Of a DNA stretch of 40,090 nt, positions 23,993-33,557 are shown piece by piece. The stretch is from Dehalococcoidia bacterium. Lineage in GTDB: Bacteria; Chloroflexota; Dehalococcoidia; Dehalococcoidales; JAUWYK01. The notes under the pieces were generated by a model that was given only the letters and a program-made list of their open reading frames with translations, had not been told where the DNA came from and ran no database searches. The stretch spans positions 1-40,090 of the forward strand of contig JAUWYK010000006.1 in NCBI GenBank assembly GCA_030615865.1. The letters run 5' to 3'. Numbering within the stretch: position 1 is the stretch's first letter; the number at the start of each line of letters is the position of its first letter. Both the position numbers and the translations under genes were made by a program.

Positions 23993-26161
23993 TCAGGTTG
24001 AGGTGCCAGCTTTCATAATCGCCTCGTCCCCCACCCTGGTGGCACTTATCACCCCTCGGATTCCCTCAACTCTTGCCAAGAGCCGACTTAGCTGAGCTAA
24101 TCCCCTCGTCTCTAAAGTAAAATATTCAGAAACTGTATGGTCATCATGATGAACAGAGTTCACAGAAGCAATATTAACCTTCTCCTCAGCCACAATAGTA
24201 GTGATGTCACGCATCAGCCCTACCCTGTCCCAGGCTTCAACCTGAACCCTAACTGGATATAGTGAATCAGTCCTCTCCCACTCCACCGGAACCAGCCTCT
24301 CCTTCTCGTCCTCGTGAACCACATTGTAACAATCCTGACGATGGATGGTCAGACCCCGGCTGCGAGTAACATAGCCCATAATCTCGTCCCCAGGCACCGG
24401 ACGGCAGCACTGGGCTAAGTGGTAAAGCATATCACCAACCCCCAGCACTTTGATAGCCGATGCCGACGGCTCGGGTGGCGTAACTTCAGCCGCTACCTTA
24501 GGCGGCTGTTGCTGAGCAGCTAGCTTCATGGCAATCTGATGAGTGGTAATACCGCCGTAACCAATAGCAACCAAGAAATCATCCAGGTCATCGTATTTAA
24601 ACAGCTTGGCTAGTTCCTCCCGCTCACTGAGTTTTATACCCAGACGCCTTGTCTCCTTCTCCAAAAGCTCCCGACCACGCTCAATATTTTCGGCTCGTTC
24701 CTGTTTCTTAAACCATTGGCGTATCTTTTCCCTGGCGTGAGATGTTTTGACATAGCCCAGGTGTGGACTTAGCCAATCCCGGCTCGGTCCCTTAGCCCCC
24801 TTAGCCGACATAATCTCGACTACATCACCATTCCTGAGCTGATAATTGAAATGCACCAGCCTACCATTCACCTTAGCTCCTACGCAGCGGTGCCCCAGCT
24901 CAGTGTGAACCCGGTAGGCAAAATCGAGGGGGGTAGAACCTTTGGGCAGATCCTTTATCTCCCCCTGAGGTGTGTAAACGAAAACCTGGTCAATGAATAT
25001 ATCTGTTTTAACCGATTCCAGAAACTCTTCAGCCCCACTGAACTCCCGATGCCACTCAATTAATTGGCGCAACCAAGCTATCCGCTGCTCAAAATGTATA
25101 TCCTTCTTTTCACCTTCTTTATACCGCCAGTGAGCGGCTACCCCGTATTCAGCAATATGATGCATATCATGAGTACGAATCTGTATTTCAAGGGGGGTGG
25201 CGCCCAAGCACATTACGGCAGTATGCAAAGATTGATACCCATTTGACTTGGGATTAGCAATAAAGTCGTCAAACCCCTCGGGCAATGGGCGCCACAAACC
25301 ATGGATAACGCCTATAGCACTATAACAATCTGGCACGGTACTAACCAATACCCGAAGGGCTAAGAGGTCGTGTATATCATCAAAGTGCTTGCCTGAGGCT
25401 GAATATTTTTCCATTTTTTGGTATATACTGTAGATATGCTTGGGTCTGCCTGACATCTCGGCTCTTAGACCAACCTTGTCAAACTCCTTTGTTAAAATCT
25501 GAATTACCTGAGCTATGAAGTCCTCCCGTTGAGTACGGCGGGCAGCGACCAGGTTAGCGATTTGCCGATATCTCCTTGACTCCAGATAGCGGAAGGATAA
25601 ATCCTCTAACTGCCACTTTAGTTCCCATATCCCCAGGCGATGAGCTAAGGGAGCATATATCTCTAAGGTCTCCTGGGCAATGCTGCGCCGCTTTTCCGCT
25701 GATAGAGCATCTAAGGTGCTCATATTATGCAGACGGTCAGCTAACTTGATAAATACCACACGCAGGTCCTCAGCCATCGCCACCAGCATCTTCCTCAGGT
25801 TCTCTGCCTGCGATTCCCTAGCCGCCGCACCCTCTCTTCGCCAGGACAGCTTGCCCAGCCTAGTGGTGCCATCAACAAGCTTGCTTACCTCTGAGCCAAA
25901 CTTGGCTTCAATCTCAGAAACAGACATACCGCACTGCTCAGGAACATCGTGCAGTAAGGCTGCAGCCAAAGAGCTGGCATCAAGCTGAAGTCCAGCCAGG
26001 AGCAAGGCAGTCTGTAGCGGGTGCTCCACATAGGGTTCACCTGATTTACGCACCTGCCCGTGGTGTGCCTTCATGGCAAAATTATAGGCATCCTCAACCA
26101 GAGCTATCTTCTCCGGTGGAAGATACTGCTGAGCCTTGTCTATGAGTTGGCTAAAACTCAT
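23993..26161 (-). CDS. rel: RelA/SpoT-type (p)ppGpp synthetase/hydrolase
   Basis: The 722 residues carry the full domain order: HD hydrolase (H-G-Q-V-R near 34, H-D-V-P-E-Q at 71-76), synthetase (F-D-D-I-H-D-L-L, N-P-K-S-N-G-Y-Q-S-L-H, E-I-Q-I-R-T), TGS (Y-T-P-Q-G-E-I-K-D-L-P-K-G-S-T) and a C-terminal ACT domain. It makes the stringent-response alarmone. The usual H-D-x-x-E-D of hydrolase-active Rel proteins reads H-D-x-x-E-Q here, confirmed from the codon CAG, so hydrolysis may be altered. It is the only such gene in the window. The ribosome binding site is weak. Confidence 0.94.
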   Translation of the reverse strand: MSFSQLIDKAQQYLPPEKIALVEDAYNFAMKAHHGQVRKSGEPYVEHPLQTALLLAGLQLDASSLAAALLHDVPEQCGMSVSEIEAKFGSEVSKLVDGTTRLGKLSWRREGAAARESQAENLRKMLVAMAEDLRVVFIKLADRLHNMSTLDALSAEKRRSIAQETLEIYAPLAHRLGIWELKWQLEDLSFRYLESRRYRQIANLVAARRTQREDFIAQVIQILTKEFDKVGLRAEMSGRPKHIYSIYQKMEKYSASGKHFDDIHDLLALRVLVSTVPDCYSAIGVIHGLWRPLPEGFDDFIANPKSNGYQSLHTAVMCLGATPLEIQIRTHDMHHIAEYGVAAHWRYKEGEKKDIHFEQRIAWLRQLIEWHREFSGAEEFLESVKTDIFIDQVFVYTPQGEIKDLPKGSTPLDFAYRVHTELGHRCVGAKVNGRLVHFNYQLRNGDVVEIMSAKGAKGPSRDWLSPHLGYVKTSHAREKIRQWFKKQERAENIERGRELLEKETRRLGIKLSEREELAKLFKYDDLDDFLVAIGYGGITTHQIAMKLAAQQQPPKVAAEVTPPEPSASAIKVLGVGDMLYHLAQCCRPVPGDEIMGYVTRSRGLTIHRQDCYNVVHEDEKERLVPVEWERTDSLYPVRVQVEAWDRVGLMRDITTIVAEEKVNIASVNSVHHDDHTVSEYFTLETRGLAQLSRLLARVEGIRGVISATRVGDEAIMKAGTST

Positions 26162-26210
26162 ATTTCAAGTATAACGCAATACAGCTCGTTTGTGCAAAAT
26201 CTAATAATGT

Positions 26211-26375
26211 TTATCTACCTCACCCCCTTAATTCCAGTTTAGTAACCCTATCCCCTTTATCCCCTTCCCCATAATATGGAGATGTATTCTTTGCATGAAG
26301 GGGAAGATAATTTCTTGAGAGGGGCTCTGCCCCCAGAATGATTCTAGGGTGGGAGGAAGAGGGAACTGATCAACC
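26211..26375. repeat. GC-rich intergenic repeat, copy 4
   Basis: CCTCACCCCCTTA through CCCTTTATCCCC matches the left part of the repeat at 19448-19500. Further on, GGGGC (26321-26325) and GCCCC (26329-26333) form a tight hairpin. It occupies most of the 282-base gap between the divergent rel and hisS genes; no gene is seen in the gap. Confidence 0.55.
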
Positions 26376-26384
26376 CCACTTCGC

Positions 26385-26414
26385 TTTACAAATCCAGCAC
26401 TAATACTGTATTCT
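26385..26414 (+). promoter_or_regulatory. Putative hisS promoter
   Basis: TTTACA (26385-26390) and TATTCT (26409-26414) are 18 bases apart, 29 bases before the TTG start. It lies just beyond the GC-rich repeat. No T-box leader is recognisable. Confidence 0.35.
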
Positions 26415-26443
26415 AACCTAAAACGAAGTTAGGGGGAGACAGG

Positions 26444-27691
26444 TTGTATCGGGCACCACGCGGCACCTCAGATATTCTACCCAAGGAGCAGGCATACTGG
26501 CGCTATATAGAGCAAAAAGTGGTTAATGTCTGTCAACTCTATGGCTATGAGCGTATTGATGCCCCAGCCTTTGAGGACACCGGGCTGTTTACCCGCAGCG
26601 TGGGAGAAGGAACAGACATCGTAGAAAAGCAAATGTACACCTTTGCCGACAGGGGAGGAAACAAAATAACCCTGAGACCAGAGGGCACGGCGCCGGTGTG
26701 TCGAGCCTATCTAGAACACGGGCTACATAACTTGCCACAACCGGTAAAGCTGTATTATATTGCTTCTATTTTTAGATATGAGAGACCCCAGGCGGGAAGA
26801 TACCGCCAGCACTATCAGTTTGGCTATGAGGCTATCGGTGATGACGACCCTGCCCTTGATGCCGAGGTCATTGACATGGCATGGCAATTCTTTCTGTTGC
26901 TAGGTCTTCATCGGCTGTCACTCCAGCTAAATAGTATCGGCTGTAAGCAGTGCCGACCAGAATATCTAGTTGTCCTGAAGAATTATTACGCTAACTACAA
27001 GCAGGACTTGTGCTCAGAATGTAAAACCAGGCTAAAGACAAACCCGCTCCGCCTGCTTGACTGTAAAAAGCCCTTATGCCAGCAAATAGCCAGCTCTGCC
27101 CCGAGAAGCATTGACTACCTTTGTCCAGAATGTGACATTCACTTTAAGCAGTTGCAGAGATACCTGGGGCTACTTGACCTTCCCTTTGTGGTAAACCACT
27201 GTCTGGTTCGGGGGCTAGACTACTATACCAGGACAGTATTTGAGGTTCAGCCTGAGGCAGGAGGAGCCCAGAGCGCCCTTGGCGGTGGCGGACGATATGA
27301 CGACCTGATTGAGGAACTGGGCGGTAAGCCTACCCCGGCTATCGGCTTTGCCGCCGGTTTAGAGCGGATAATACTCAACCTAAAGAAACAGAATGTTGCC
27401 ATCCCGGCTCTACCGCAACCACAGGTCTTCATCGCCTATATCGGTGATGAGGCCAGAGACGAGGTAGTAAAGCTGGCATCCAGGCTAAGACGGGGTGGAA
27501 TCGGTGTAATAGAAGCTATCGGCAGCAAGAGTCTGAAGGCTCAATTGAGGCAGGCAAATAATCTTGGTGCCAGTTACACGGTGATTATTGGGGAGCAAGA
27601 GGTTAAGACCGGCACAGTAATACTACGGGATATGACCACCGCCCAGCAGAAGACTATACCTATCAGCGAGCTAGAAGGGCTACTAAGGTAA
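26444..27691 (+). CDS. hisS: Histidyl-tRNA synthetase
   Basis: A class II synthetase with P-R-G-T-S-D-I-L-P at the start, motif 2 (F-R-Y-E-R-P-Q-A-G-R-Y-R-Q near residue 110), the histidine-specific L-V-R-G-L-D-Y-Y-T-R-T-V-F-E and motif 3 G-G-G-G-R-Y-D-D-L. Length 415 is standard. Translation starts at TTG behind AGGGGGAG; no ATG is near. Several Cys-x2-Cys pairs in the insertion domain (C-K-Q-C, C-S-E-C, C-P-E-C) suggest a zinc site, seen in some bacterial HisRS. Confidence 0.96.
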   Translation: MYRAPRGTSDILPKEQAYWRYIEQKVVNVCQLYGYERIDAPAFEDTGLFTRSVGEGTDIVEKQMYTFADRGGNKITLRPEGTAPVCRAYLEHGLHNLPQPVKLYYIASIFRYERPQAGRYRQHYQFGYEAIGDDDPALDAEVIDMAWQFFLLLGLHRLSLQLNSIGCKQCRPEYLVVLKNYYANYKQDLCSECKTRLKTNPLRLLDCKKPLCQQIASSAPRSIDYLCPECDIHFKQLQRYLGLLDLPFVVNHCLVRGLDYYTRTVFEVQPEAGGAQSALGGGGRYDDLIEELGGKPTPAIGFAAGLERIILNLKKQNVAIPALPQPQVFIAYIGDEARDEVVKLASRLRRGGIGVIEAIGSKSLKAQLRQANNLGASYTVIIGEQEVKTGTVILRDMTTAQQKTIPISELEGLLR

Positions 27692-27736
27692 TCGGCCCCC
27701 ATCTGCAAGGAATATTGCGACAGCGAAATACATAGC

Positions 27737-27765
27737 TTCACTTTATAGCTAAAGTATGCTATAAT
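27737..27765 (+). promoter_or_regulatory. Putative gyrB promoter
   Basis: TTCACT (27737-27742) and a perfect TATAAT (27760-27765) are 17 bases apart in the 215-base gap before gyrB. The untranslated leader would be about 135 bases. Confidence 0.5.
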
Positions 27766-27897
27766 AATATTAATGTCTGCCTTATCATCATTTGAAATTG
27801 CCTCTTCTATTGTAGCTAGAAGCTACTCCAGTTTCACTATCCCCAGTCAACGTCCCATTTTGCTTCCCGTTTGTCTTCACTACCAACAAGGGGGTAA

Positions 27898-29835
<1,938 letters not shown>

Positions 29836-29859
29836 TGCCGTGGAACGGAGGAGACTGTA

Positions 29860-30735
29860 ATGATTATATCAGATAAAGCCCTGAGAGACCGCATAATTCA
29901 AGACCCACAAGAGGTAAAGCAAGCAAAACAATGGTGGGAAAAAGGCGAGTGGGACAAGATAGGAAATAAAATCGTAATTGACCCGTTTAAAAATCACGCC
30001 ATAGGGGTATGCTCTTACGACTTGTCCGTGGGGGGAGAATATGTATCTTTACGAGACCCATATAGTACTAAACAGCTTAAAAAAGGGGAACATATCAGCA
30101 TTGGCCCGGGTGAAACAGCTTTGATTCTCACTGAGGAATACATTTGCTTGCCTAAAAGTGTAGCTGCAATCGTCATTCCAAGAGCCACATGGATTTTTGA
30201 AGGCACTTCTATATGTACATCAAGAGTGGAGCCGACATGGTATGGCAAGTTACTTATAGGATTCACAAACCTAGCAAAGAATCCAGTCGCTCTCGAACGA
30301 GGAGAGGAATTTTGCACATGTTATTTCATGGAAACCTCAGAAGCCGAGACACAACTCACGCCAGACAGGGTTCGCTTTTTAGGCAGAACCAAAATCGGTA
30401 CTATCAAATTTACACATGCTAGGCAACAGAAGCCAATATTACCAGACAAGGTCACTCAAGATGATATGGACACAGTAGTTGACTTATATGGTTGGCCTTG
30501 GGACGTTATTCGAGGAATGTTTGTTCTAAATCGAAAAATGCTCGGCGACTGGATAGAGAAAGAAGTTTCGTCAGACATTGTGGATGAAGCAACATCTGCT
30601 GCAGTAAAAACAGCGTTTGATCGATTAGACGCTCAATATCGAGAGCAAATTAAATGGGTTAGAAATCTTATTATAGGGCTCCTAACTATTTTGGGTACCG
30701 CAGTCATAGGGTTCCTAATTAAACTGTTTACCTAG
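29860..30735 (+). CDS. Membrane-anchored dCTP deaminase/dUTPase-fold protein, probably non-catalytic
   Basis: Residues 1-165 follow the dCTP deaminase pattern: I-S-D-K-A-L-R-D at the start, I-G-V-C-S-Y-D-L-S-V-G-G at 48-59, and V-E-P-T-W-Y-G-K-L-L-I-G-F-T-N at 123-137 in place of the family's I-D-P-G-W-x-G-x-x-x-L-E-F-x-N. By this eye alignment the catalytic Glu is Gly134, and the usual S-S-x-x-R motif reads A-T-W-I-F (109-113). A 125-residue extension follows, ending in one membrane helix (about 269-290). It starts 24 bases after gyrB behind GGAGGAG. Related nucleotide-directed proteins serve in phage defence, but a role here is inference. The codons are more AT-rich than those of gyrB. Confidence 0.7.
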   Translation: MIISDKALRDRIIQDPQEVKQAKQWWEKGEWDKIGNKIVIDPFKNHAIGVCSYDLSVGGEYVSLRDPYSTKQLKKGEHISIGPGETALILTEEYICLPKSVAAIVIPRATWIFEGTSICTSRVEPTWYGKLLIGFTNLAKNPVALERGEEFCTCYFMETSEAETQLTPDRVRFLGRTKIGTIKFTHARQQKPILPDKVTQDDMDTVVDLYGWPWDVIRGMFVLNRKMLGDWIEKEVSSDIVDEATSAAVKTAFDRLDAQYREQIKWVRNLIIGLLTILGTAVIGFLIKLFT

Positions 30736-31171
30736 CCCACAAACGCCACCGCTCCTTATAATTCCTCATTGCAAGCTCTACAGCGCTTGTTAAACTCTTC
30801 ACCACATCATCTTTAAGCATTCCTAAGACCTTGTTACCATGACCTCGTCCTAAGGGAGTTAAAGCCAAAAATCTTTTAGGTAGTAAAGCATCAAGTCTAT
30901 AATGATAGTCACGTATATATCCTCGATAGTCCAAATCCTTTACATCAGAAAGGAGATCCACAGAGAGAAGGAACCGTTCCGAAAAAGAGTAGCCTAACGG
31001 AAATTCTCGCTGAAACTCAGCAATGCTCTCTTGAAATTCAGAAAGGCTTACTTCGTCTCTTCCTTGCTTAGCAAAAATATACATCGTAGCTAAGAGTATT
31101 TCAGTAGGGCGGCCTTCTTTTCTCCCACCTAGCAGCTTAATCTCTTTATCTATCAATTCAGTTTTTAGCAT
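30728..31171 (-). CDS. Hypothetical protein, 147 residues
   Basis: I do not recognise this family. It looks soluble and helical, with L-L-G-G-R-K-E-G-R-P-T near residue 13 and a basic C terminus (A-M-R-N-Y-K-E-R-W-R-L-W-A-R). There is no membrane segment or cysteine. The ATG follows AGAGGG, and a fair promoter lies upstream, so expression is plausible. Its last eight bases overlap the end of the convergent dCTP deaminase-like gene. Together they form AT-rich cargo between the gyrB 3' end and its duplicate. Confidence 0.65.
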   Translation of the reverse strand: MLKTELIDKEIKLLGGRKEGRPTEILLATMYIFAKQGRDEVSLSEFQESIAEFQREFPLGYSFSERFLLSVDLLSDVKDLDYRGYIRDYHYRLDALLPKRFLALTPLGRGHGNKVLGMLKDDVVKSLTSAVELAMRNYKERWRLWAR

Positions 31172-31219
31172 CGCGGTTCCCTCTTACATATTCCTTACAG
31201 GCCAAAACGGAGCACTAAT

Positions 31220-31248
31220 AGTATAATCCAAACAGCTCGCCCTTACAA
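31220..31248 (-). promoter_or_regulatory. Putative promoter of the 147-residue protein gene
   Basis: On the minus strand TTGTAA (31243-31248) and TATACT (31220-31225) are 17 bases apart, 48 bases before the start codon. Confidence 0.45.
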
Positions 31249-31314
31249 TCAAAAAAAGACAATTTTTAAGGTCCCGGTCAAAAATTTTCCTAATCTCTTA
31301 TAATAAACATATCA

Positions 31315-31554
31315 TTATTGTTGAAATTTGTCAACTGTTTTTGGCCTGCCAGACTTTCTTATCTTGTTTGCAAGAAGCTCCAAATCTTCCTCGGTAATCA
31401 CTGGCTCAAGAAGTTCCGGTTTATACTTCCCTATAATCTTATACAAGCCACCAAGAGTATAGCGTGGCTTTTTATGTTTAGCTAAAACCGCCAAGCGCTC
31501 GCACGCTTCATCTAGAGTATACACCTTAAGCTGTATTGATTTATATTTAACCAC
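31315..31554 (-). CDS. Small putative DNA-binding protein, 79 residues
   Basis: Residues 12-36 (Y-T-L-D-E-A-C-E-R-L...) resemble the start of an excisionase/MerR-like helix-turn-helix, and the tail S-G-R-P-K-T is basic. This is pattern reading, not a confident family match. The GTG start has a GAGG directly adjacent, which is too close, so the true start is uncertain. It lies in the AT-rich accessory stretch upstream of the 147-residue gene. It could be a regulator of the cargo or a remnant of a mobile element. Confidence 0.5.
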   Translation of the reverse strand: MVKYKSIQLKVYTLDEACERLAVLAKHKKPRYTLGGLYKIIGKYKPELLEPVITEEDLELLANKIRKSGRPKTVDKFQQ

Positions 31555-31621
31555 CCTCGCAAACTCCCTGTAAAGAGCGAGGGTTAGTATAAACTAATAG
31601 TTCAATTTTGTCAACAATATA

Positions 31622-31695
31622 CTAAAATGCCACATATAGCCTATGCTCTTTTATGTATCTGTTTACTGGCTCAGGTACAAGGTGGCGAACATATA
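31622..31695 (-). pseudogene. Remnant of a nadD 3' end, fused to a gyrB tail
   Basis: Read on the minus strand this keeps the nadD frame and ends R-Y-I-K-E-H-R-L-Y-V-A-F-stop, against R-Y-I-K-Q-H-K-L-Y-V-T-Q-stop in the intact gene at 34132. From 31653 to 31695 the two are identical, and towards the stop they diverge with conservative changes. Homology ends abruptly where a gyrB tail begins. It is too short to make a protein. Confidence 0.85.
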
Positions 31696-31776
31696 TTCCA
31701 TACCCTAATGGGCGGGGAAGTTCCACCCCGCAAAGCCTTTATCCAGGCCAAGAGCGTTAGAAACCTGGATATTTAG
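31687..31776 (+). pseudogene. Duplicate of the last 30 codons of gyrB
   Basis: It reads [20 protein letters not shown] and ends [12 protein letters not shown], against the intact gyrB end at 29746-29835. Several differences are synonymous third-position changes and one is an in-frame six-base gap, so the copy evolved for a time as coding sequence. Its left end overlaps the nadD remnant within a stretch where the two genes resemble each other. No start codon or upstream gyrB sequence is present. Confidence 0.85.
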
Positions 31777-31879
31777 CCGCTTATCCCCGTAGTCTTCAAG
31801 AGCTAGGTCACATACAATATACTTACCTTCAGTCTATGGCAGCCATACCCACTGCCACTATTCCCATATATTATAGATA

Positions 31880-31908
31880 TTGACACCACAACATTGAAGG
31901 ACTATATT
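31880..31908 (+). promoter_or_regulatory. Strong promoter of the TPR lipoprotein gene
   Basis: Perfect TTGACA (31880-31885) and TATATT (31903-31908) with a 17-base spacer. This supports the translation start at 31966 and rules out a longer in-frame start at 31894. With the two gene remnants to its left it accounts for most of the 411-base stretch 31555-31965 that lacks an intact gene. Confidence 0.7.
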
Positions 31909-31965
31909 AAAGCCTTAAGGATATCAATTAACCTTGTTAAACAAAATAGCTTAGGGGGGTGCAAT

Positions 31966-33345
31966 ATGCGTGGAAAATGGAAGCTGCCGCTGGTTTGTGT
32001 TTTCGTTCTTATAATGGCCACTTTAATGCCAGCCTGTATGAGTGCAGAGGAGCACTTTGAAAAGGGAAAGACCTACTTTGATGCCGGCCAGCTAGAAGAA
32101 GCTATCACAGAATACAGCCAGGCGATTGAGCTTGACCCGGAATATGCCCTTGCTTATCACCATCGTGGGATTGCCTACGCAAAGAAAGAGCAATGGGACT
32201 TGGCTATTGCTGATGGCACTAAGGCTATTGAACTTGACCCTAATATTGAGCTTGACCCCCAATATGCTCTTGCCTATAACAGTCGCGGGATTGCCTATGC
32301 CAAGAAAGGGCAATGGGATTCGGCTATCACTGACTATACCAAGGTTATTGAGCTTGACCCTAATTTTGCTCCAGCCTATGGCAACCGGGGAGTTGCCTAT
32401 GCCAAGAAAGGGCAATGGGACTTGGCCATTGCTGACTACAGCAAGGCTATGGAACTCAACCCTAACTATCCCCCAAACTATTACCGGCGTGGGACTGCCT
32501 ACGACAAGAAAGGGCAATGGGATTCGGCTATTGCTGACTATACTAAATTGATAAGTGATTTCCCTGATGCTCCCCTTGTAGCCGAGGCAAGAAACGCCCT
32601 GCCCAGGTGCCATTATGAATGGGCGTTGAGCCTTTTCCGTGAAGGTCAATACCATGACGCTACTGAGAAATGTGGTGTGATTAAAAGCCAGTACCCCAAC
32701 AGTACTTATGCCTCTAAAGTGGAAAAGATATTAAAGGAATATAGCCTCTTGGAGAATGCCCTCAAATATCAGCAAGATAAGGAATACGATGCCGCTATAA
32801 ATGAATATAAATCATTGATGAGCCAATACCCCGGTAGCATTTTCGCACCTCGTGTGAATGATAGTATATCAGAATGCTACCATGAATGGGCGTTATATCT
32901 GGTACAGAAGAAGCAATATGCTGAAGCCTTGAACAAATATGAAACTGTTGTGGAAGATTACCCTGATTCTAGCTGGGCATCAAAGGAGAACGCCAAAACC
33001 ATATGCGAGCCGGTTATGTTTAGGGGAAAGCGAGATGAGAAAAAGGAAGCTACTGTAGTCCTGGCAAAGGCATGTAATGCAGATGTTAATGAACTTTTGC
33101 CATATTTACAGGAAAAGATAACGGTTATTATGTACTATGCTTTACTGAAAATAGGTGACCCAACCACCATAGAGGTATTAAAAGAAGCACTTAATAAATT
33201 TGGCAATAAAGATATGGCTTTGGACTATCTGAATTGTGGAAATGAGGAATTAGAAAGTGCGGCAGAGACTTGGGCACGCCGGCACGGCTATAGAGTTGTT
33301 ACCGTTCCAGGCTACGCACCAAGAACTTGGGGGACAGGGCTTTGA
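31966..33345 (+). CDS. TPR-repeat lipoprotein with HEAT-like C terminus
   Basis: The ATG at 31966 follows GGGGGG. A signal peptide ends M-P-A-C, so Cys24 is probably lipidated and the protein sits outside the membrane. About four close TPR units follow (A-Y-A-K-K-G-Q-W-D-x-A-I-x-D-Y), then more diverged TPR/outer-membrane-assembly-like units with W-A-L-x-x-x-x-x-x-Q-Y. A final HEAT-like stretch (I-G-D-P-T-T-I-E-V-L-K-E-A-L) ends in A-A-E-T-W-A-R-R-H-G-Y. It would serve as a protein-binding scaffold; the partner is unknown. It lies between two nadD tail remnants. At 459 residues it appears intact. Confidence 0.8.
   Translation: MRGKWKLPLVCVFVLIMATLMPACMSAEEHFEKGKTYFDAGQLEEAITEYSQAIELDPEYALAYHHRGIAYAKKEQWDLAIADGTKAIELDPNIELDPQYALAYNSRGIAYAKKGQWDSAITDYTKVIELDPNFAPAYGNRGVAYAKKGQWDLAIADYSKAMELNPNYPPNYYRRGTAYDKKGQWDSAIADYTKLISDFPDAPLVAEARNALPRCHYEWALSLFREGQYHDATEKCGVIKSQYPNSTYASKVEKILKEYSLLENALKYQQDKEYDAAINEYKSLMSQYPGSIFAPRVNDSISECYHEWALYLVQKKQYAEALNKYETVVEDYPDSSWASKENAKTICEPVMFRGKRDEKKEATVVLAKACNADVNELLPYLQEKITVIMYYALLKIGDPTTIEVLKEALNKFGNKDMALDYLNCGNEELESAAETWARRHGYRVVTVPGYAPRTWGTGL
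32130..32551 (+). repeat. Tandem DNA repeats of about 102 bases encoding TPR units
   Basis: Four successive units share long identical stretches such as GCCTATGCCAAGAAAGGGCA and are each one TPR long (34 codons). Between units one and two a short word coding for I-E-L-D-P is itself doubled. The high DNA identity, not just protein similarity, points to recent expansion. Confidence 0.75.
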
Positions 33346-33368
33346 CTAGGGGCTTCTGTCTCCCAAAG

Positions 33369-33506
33369 CTATGCGATATACAGCTTGTGCTGCTTAATAT
33401 ATCTGTTTACTGGCTCAGGTACAAGGTGGCGAACATATAATCCTTTAGCAACCCGTTCTCTAACTAATGAGGCGCTTATGTCTATGTGGGGCTTTTCCAG
33501 AAGCAT
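33369..33506 (-). pseudogene. Second nadD 3'-end remnant (45 codons)
   Basis: On the minus strand it reads M-L-L-E-K-P-H-I-D-I-S-A-S-L-V-R-E and ends K-Q-H-K-L-Y-I-A-stop. Over 33381-33485 it is almost identical to the intact nadD. Beyond 33485 the DNA differs, yet P-H-I-D-I-S still aligns with P-E-I-D-I-S of the intact protein, so this is the tail of a diverged nadD allele. A stop codon lies just upstream of the Met, so it is not a gene. It flanks the flavoprotein gene with the real nadD tail on the other side. Confidence 0.85.
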
Positions 33507-33557
33507 CCCTCAAAAGCCACTTAACGCGGTTGTATAGGGCACTCAGGTTGAGCAAGG

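Noticed and set aside
26162..26443. T-box riboswitch upstream of hisS
   Set aside because: No AGGGTGGNACCGCG core is present; the AGGGTGGGAGG word belongs to the GC-rich repeat.
31894..31965. Upstream in-frame start for the TPR protein
   Set aside because: It would begin inside the TTGACA/TATATT promoter and would put 24 residues before a good lipoprotein signal; the ATG at 31966 has a strong SD.
32126..32551. CRISPR-like array or genes in other frames over the TPR repeats
   Set aside because: The periodicity is 102 bases, equal to one 34-residue TPR; there are no unique spacers, and the alternative-frame proteins are shadows of the repeat.
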